In this document: in pieces, positions 6,922-8,541 of the stretch
Layout of the letters: each line of letters starts with the position of its first letter
Numbering within the stretch: the first letter of the stretch is position 1
Source of the DNA: Flavobacteriales bacterium
GTDB lineage: Bacteria > Bacteroidota > Bacteroidia > Flavobacteriales > BACL11
Direction: 5' to 3'
Length of the DNA: 8,541 nt
Assembly (NCBI GenBank): GCA_012960835.1
Contig: DUAL01000309.1
Coordinates: forward strand, 1 to 8,541
Position numbers and translations under genes: made by a program
Notes under the pieces: generated by a model
Told to the model about the DNA's origin: nothing
The model's database searches: none
What the model saw: the letters and a program-made list of their open reading frames with translations, nothing else

Positions 6922-7692
6922 ATGATTCAATTTGAAATAAAAGAAGGAGTAGGTAAAATCACCTTAAACCGTGCAGATAAATACCATGCTTTTGTAAGAG
7001 AAATGGCTTTGCAACTGCAAGATGTATTGGATAAATTCAATGATGAGAAATCGGTTAGAGCCATCCTAATTACAGCCACTGGAAAAGCCTTTTGTGCCGG
7101 ACAAGATTTAGGGGAAGCAACCGACCCAAACGGACCAGATTTAACTCAAATTGTTCAGGAACACTATAACCCAATTATACGAAAAATACGCAATATAGAA
7201 AAACCTATTGTGGCGGCAGTAAATGGAGTTGCTGCTGGAGCTGGGGCAAGTATTGCCTTAGCTTGCGATATAGTAGTAGCTACAGAAAGTGCCACATTCA
7301 TTCAGGCATTTAGTAAAATAGGATTGATACCAGATAGCGGGGGCACTTTCTTTTTACCAAGATTGATTGGTATGCAAAAAGCAGCAGCACTTATGATGAC
7401 TGCAGAGCCAGTTTCTGCTAAGGATGCAGAAAAAATGGGAATGATTTACAAAGCATTTTCAGACGAAAGTTTTAAGCAGGAAAGTTGGAAATTAGTAAGT
7501 AAATTAGCTGGGATGCCAACCAAAGGTTTGGGACTTACCAAACGATTATTAAACGCTTCCTATTCTAATAATTTGGAAGAGCAATTAGACATGGAAGATA
7601 AATGTCAAACTATAGCAGGAAATACTACTGACTTTAAGGAAGGGATAGAAGCATTTTTTGAAAAAAGAAAACCAAACTTTAAAGGAGAATAA
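6922..7692 (+). CDS. paaG: 1,2-epoxyphenylacetyl-CoA isomerase PaaG (enoyl-CoA hydratase/isomerase family)
   Basis: PaaG converts ring-1,2-epoxyphenylacetyl-CoA to the seven-membered oxepin-CoA and also shifts the double bond of 3,4-dehydroadipyl-CoA later in the pathway. The 256-residue crotonase-fold protein has the oxyanion-hole segments FCAGQDL (57-63) and NGVAAGAGAS (101-110). The single catalytic aspartate D138 lies in LIPDSGG (135-141), equivalent to E. coli PaaG D136. The hydratase glutamates of PaaF-type enzymes are absent, as expected for an isomerase. RLIG at 147-150 and the C-terminal DFKEGIEAFFEKRKPNFKG also fit PaaG. A 41-nt gap follows paaD, the widest in this operon, but with no convincing terminator; co-transcription is likely. 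The gene ends 1 nt before paaH. Confidence 0.92.
   Translation: MIQFEIKEGVGKITLNRADKYHAFVREMALQLQDVLDKFNDEKSVRAILITATGKAFCAGQDLGEATDPNGPDLTQIVQEHYNPIIRKIRNIEKPIVAAVNGVAAGAGASIALACDIVVATESATFIQAFSKIGLIPDSGGTFFLPRLIGMQKAAALMMTAEPVSAKDAEKMGMIYKAFSDESFKQESWKLVSKLAGMPTKGLGLTKRLLNASYSNNLEEQLDMEDKCQTIAGNTTDFKEGIEAFFEKRKPNFKGE
7681..7687 (+). promoter_or_regulatory. Shine-Dalgarno sequence for paaH inside the end of paaG
   Basis: AAAGGAG is followed by 6 nt and then the ATG at 7694. It is part of the last paaG codons (Lys-Gly-Glu). No other gene start in this window has such a clear purine-rich SD, so paaH translation may be set separately from its upstream partners; chance from the coding sequence is possible. 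Confidence 0.5.
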
Positions 7693-7693
7693 G

Positions 7694-8541
7694 ATGAAAA
7701 AAATAAGTGTAATTGGTGCTGGGACAATGGGAGCAGGAATTGCTCAGATTGCTGCTACAAATGGTCATGAGGTTTGCCTTTATGATTCCTTTGATGGAGC
7801 AATAGAAACAGCTGAAGCTAAGCTCAAAAAAATACTTAATAGATTAGTTGAAAAGGAAAGAATCACTCAGCAAGAAAATGAAACAATTCTAGAAAAAATT
7901 AATTTCACAAAAGATATAAAAGAAGTTTCGGGGAGCGGATTGGTTATTGAAGCTATCATTGAAAATTTGGATATCAAACAAAAGGTTTTTGCTGAAATTG
8001 AAAGTTTGGTAGATGAGGATTGTATAATTGCATCTAACACCTCCTCCCTTTCAATTGCATCTATTGCTTCTGCTTGTAAAAAGGCAGAAAGAGTTGTGGG
8101 GATTCACTTTTTTAACCCTGCTCCACTAATGCCACTTGTCGAAATTATACCTGCTGTGCAAACTTCAGAAGACACTTTAAATAAAGTAAAATCAATTATT
8201 GATTCTTGGGAGAAATTAACTGTTATTGCAAAAGACACCCCTGGTTTTATTGTAAATAGAGTTGCTCGTCCTTTTTATGGGGAGGCAATTCGAATTTATG
8301 AAGAAGGTGTTGCAGATTTTGCTACTATCGATTGGGCAATGCGTGAGATTGGTGGTTTCCGTATGGGACCATTTGAACTTATGGATTATATAGGGAACGA
8401 TATTAATTATACCGTAACAGAAACTGTGTTTTCATCCTTTTATTTTGATTCACGATACAAACCTTCTTTCACACAAAAGAGAATGATGGAAGCTGGATAT
8501 TTGGGCAAAAAATCAGGAAGAGGATATTATGATTATTCTAA
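7694..8541 (+). CDS. paaH: 3-hydroxyacyl-CoA dehydrogenase PaaH (3'-truncated by window edge)
   Basis: PaaH oxidises 3-hydroxyadipyl-CoA to 3-oxoadipyl-CoA with NAD+, the step before thiolytic cleavage to succinyl-CoA and acetyl-CoA. The 282 visible residues show the N-terminal Rossmann fold with G8-x-G10-x2-G13, then the catalytic set S117 (in SNTSS), H138 (GIHFFNP), E150 (PLVEI) and N188 (GFIVNR), spaced exactly as in human short-chain HAD. The C-terminal dimer domain with GPFELMDYIG (225-234) and KKSGRGYYDY (272-281) follows. The frame is still open at 8541. The SGRGYYDY stretch usually lies near the end of 280-290-residue HBD-type enzymes, whereas E. coli PaaH continues to about 475 with a second C-terminal domain; which form this is cannot be seen. 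On sequence alone it could also be a 3-hydroxybutyryl-CoA dehydrogenase; the paa context favours PaaH. It starts 1 nt after paaG. Confidence 0.87.
   Translation, partial: MKKISVIGAGTMGAGIAQIAATNGHEVCLYDSFDGAIETAEAKLKKILNRLVEKERITQQENETILEKINFTKDIKEVSGSGLVIEAIIENLDIKQKVFAEIESLVDEDCIIASNTSSLSIASIASACKKAERVVGIHFFNPAPLMPLVEIIPAVQTSEDTLNKVKSIIDSWEKLTVIAKDTPGFIVNRVARPFYGEAIRIYEEGVADFATIDWAMREIGGFRMGPFELMDYIGNDINYTVTETVFSSFYFDSRYKPSFTQKRMMEAGYLGKKSGRGYYDYS

Noticed and set aside
6922..7692. Calling this gene paaF (2,3-dehydroadipyl-CoA hydratase)
   Set aside because: The catalytic pattern is the single aspartate in LIPDSGG with GQDLGE upstream, as in PaaG; the paired hydratase glutamates are missing.

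Overview
The window is AT-rich (roughly two thirds A+T by eye), densely coding chromosomal DNA. It most likely comes from a member of the Bacteroidota (Flavobacteria-like or a related class). Three things point there: putative promoters of the TAnnTTTG type typical of that phylum, an almost complete lack of Shine-Dalgarno sequences, and protein features such as a trigger factor with a degenerate PPIase domain and ClpX with a GETGTGKT P-loop. Genus cannot be told from the sequence.

Left part (1-3142, minus strand): the protein-quality-control operon tig-clpP-clpX, transcribed right to left. Trigger factor (nascent-chain chaperone) is followed after 6 nt by the ClpP peptidase, and after 1 nt by the ClpX unfoldase, which runs off the left edge at its sensor-2 motif. 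A 163-nt gap (3143-3305) separates tig from paaE. It holds a likely tig promoter and an AT-rich inverted repeat.

Right part (3306-8541): aerobic phenylacetate degradation through CoA thioesters. paaE (oxygenase reductase) is on the minus strand. A 117-nt divergent intergenic region separates it from paaA-paaB-paaC-paaD-paaG-paaH on the plus strand. PaaABC plus PaaE form the phenylacetyl-CoA 1,2-epoxidase, and PaaD is its presumed Fe-S maturation factor. PaaG isomerises the epoxide to the oxepin. PaaH (cut by the right edge) oxidises 3-hydroxyadipyl-CoA late in the pathway. The remaining genes (paaK, paaZ, paaJ, paaF, paaI and any regulator) are not in the window.

All seven complete genes have intact catalytic or ligand motifs, except that the trigger factor PPIase domain looks inactive. 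I see no RNA genes, insertion sequences, CRISPR, phage genes or convincing terminators. I found no novel system: this is a known pathway beside a known housekeeping operon. The points worth a second look are regulatory and architectural: the split paaE, the divergent promoters, the inverted repeat in the tig promoter, and the paaC/paaD overlap.
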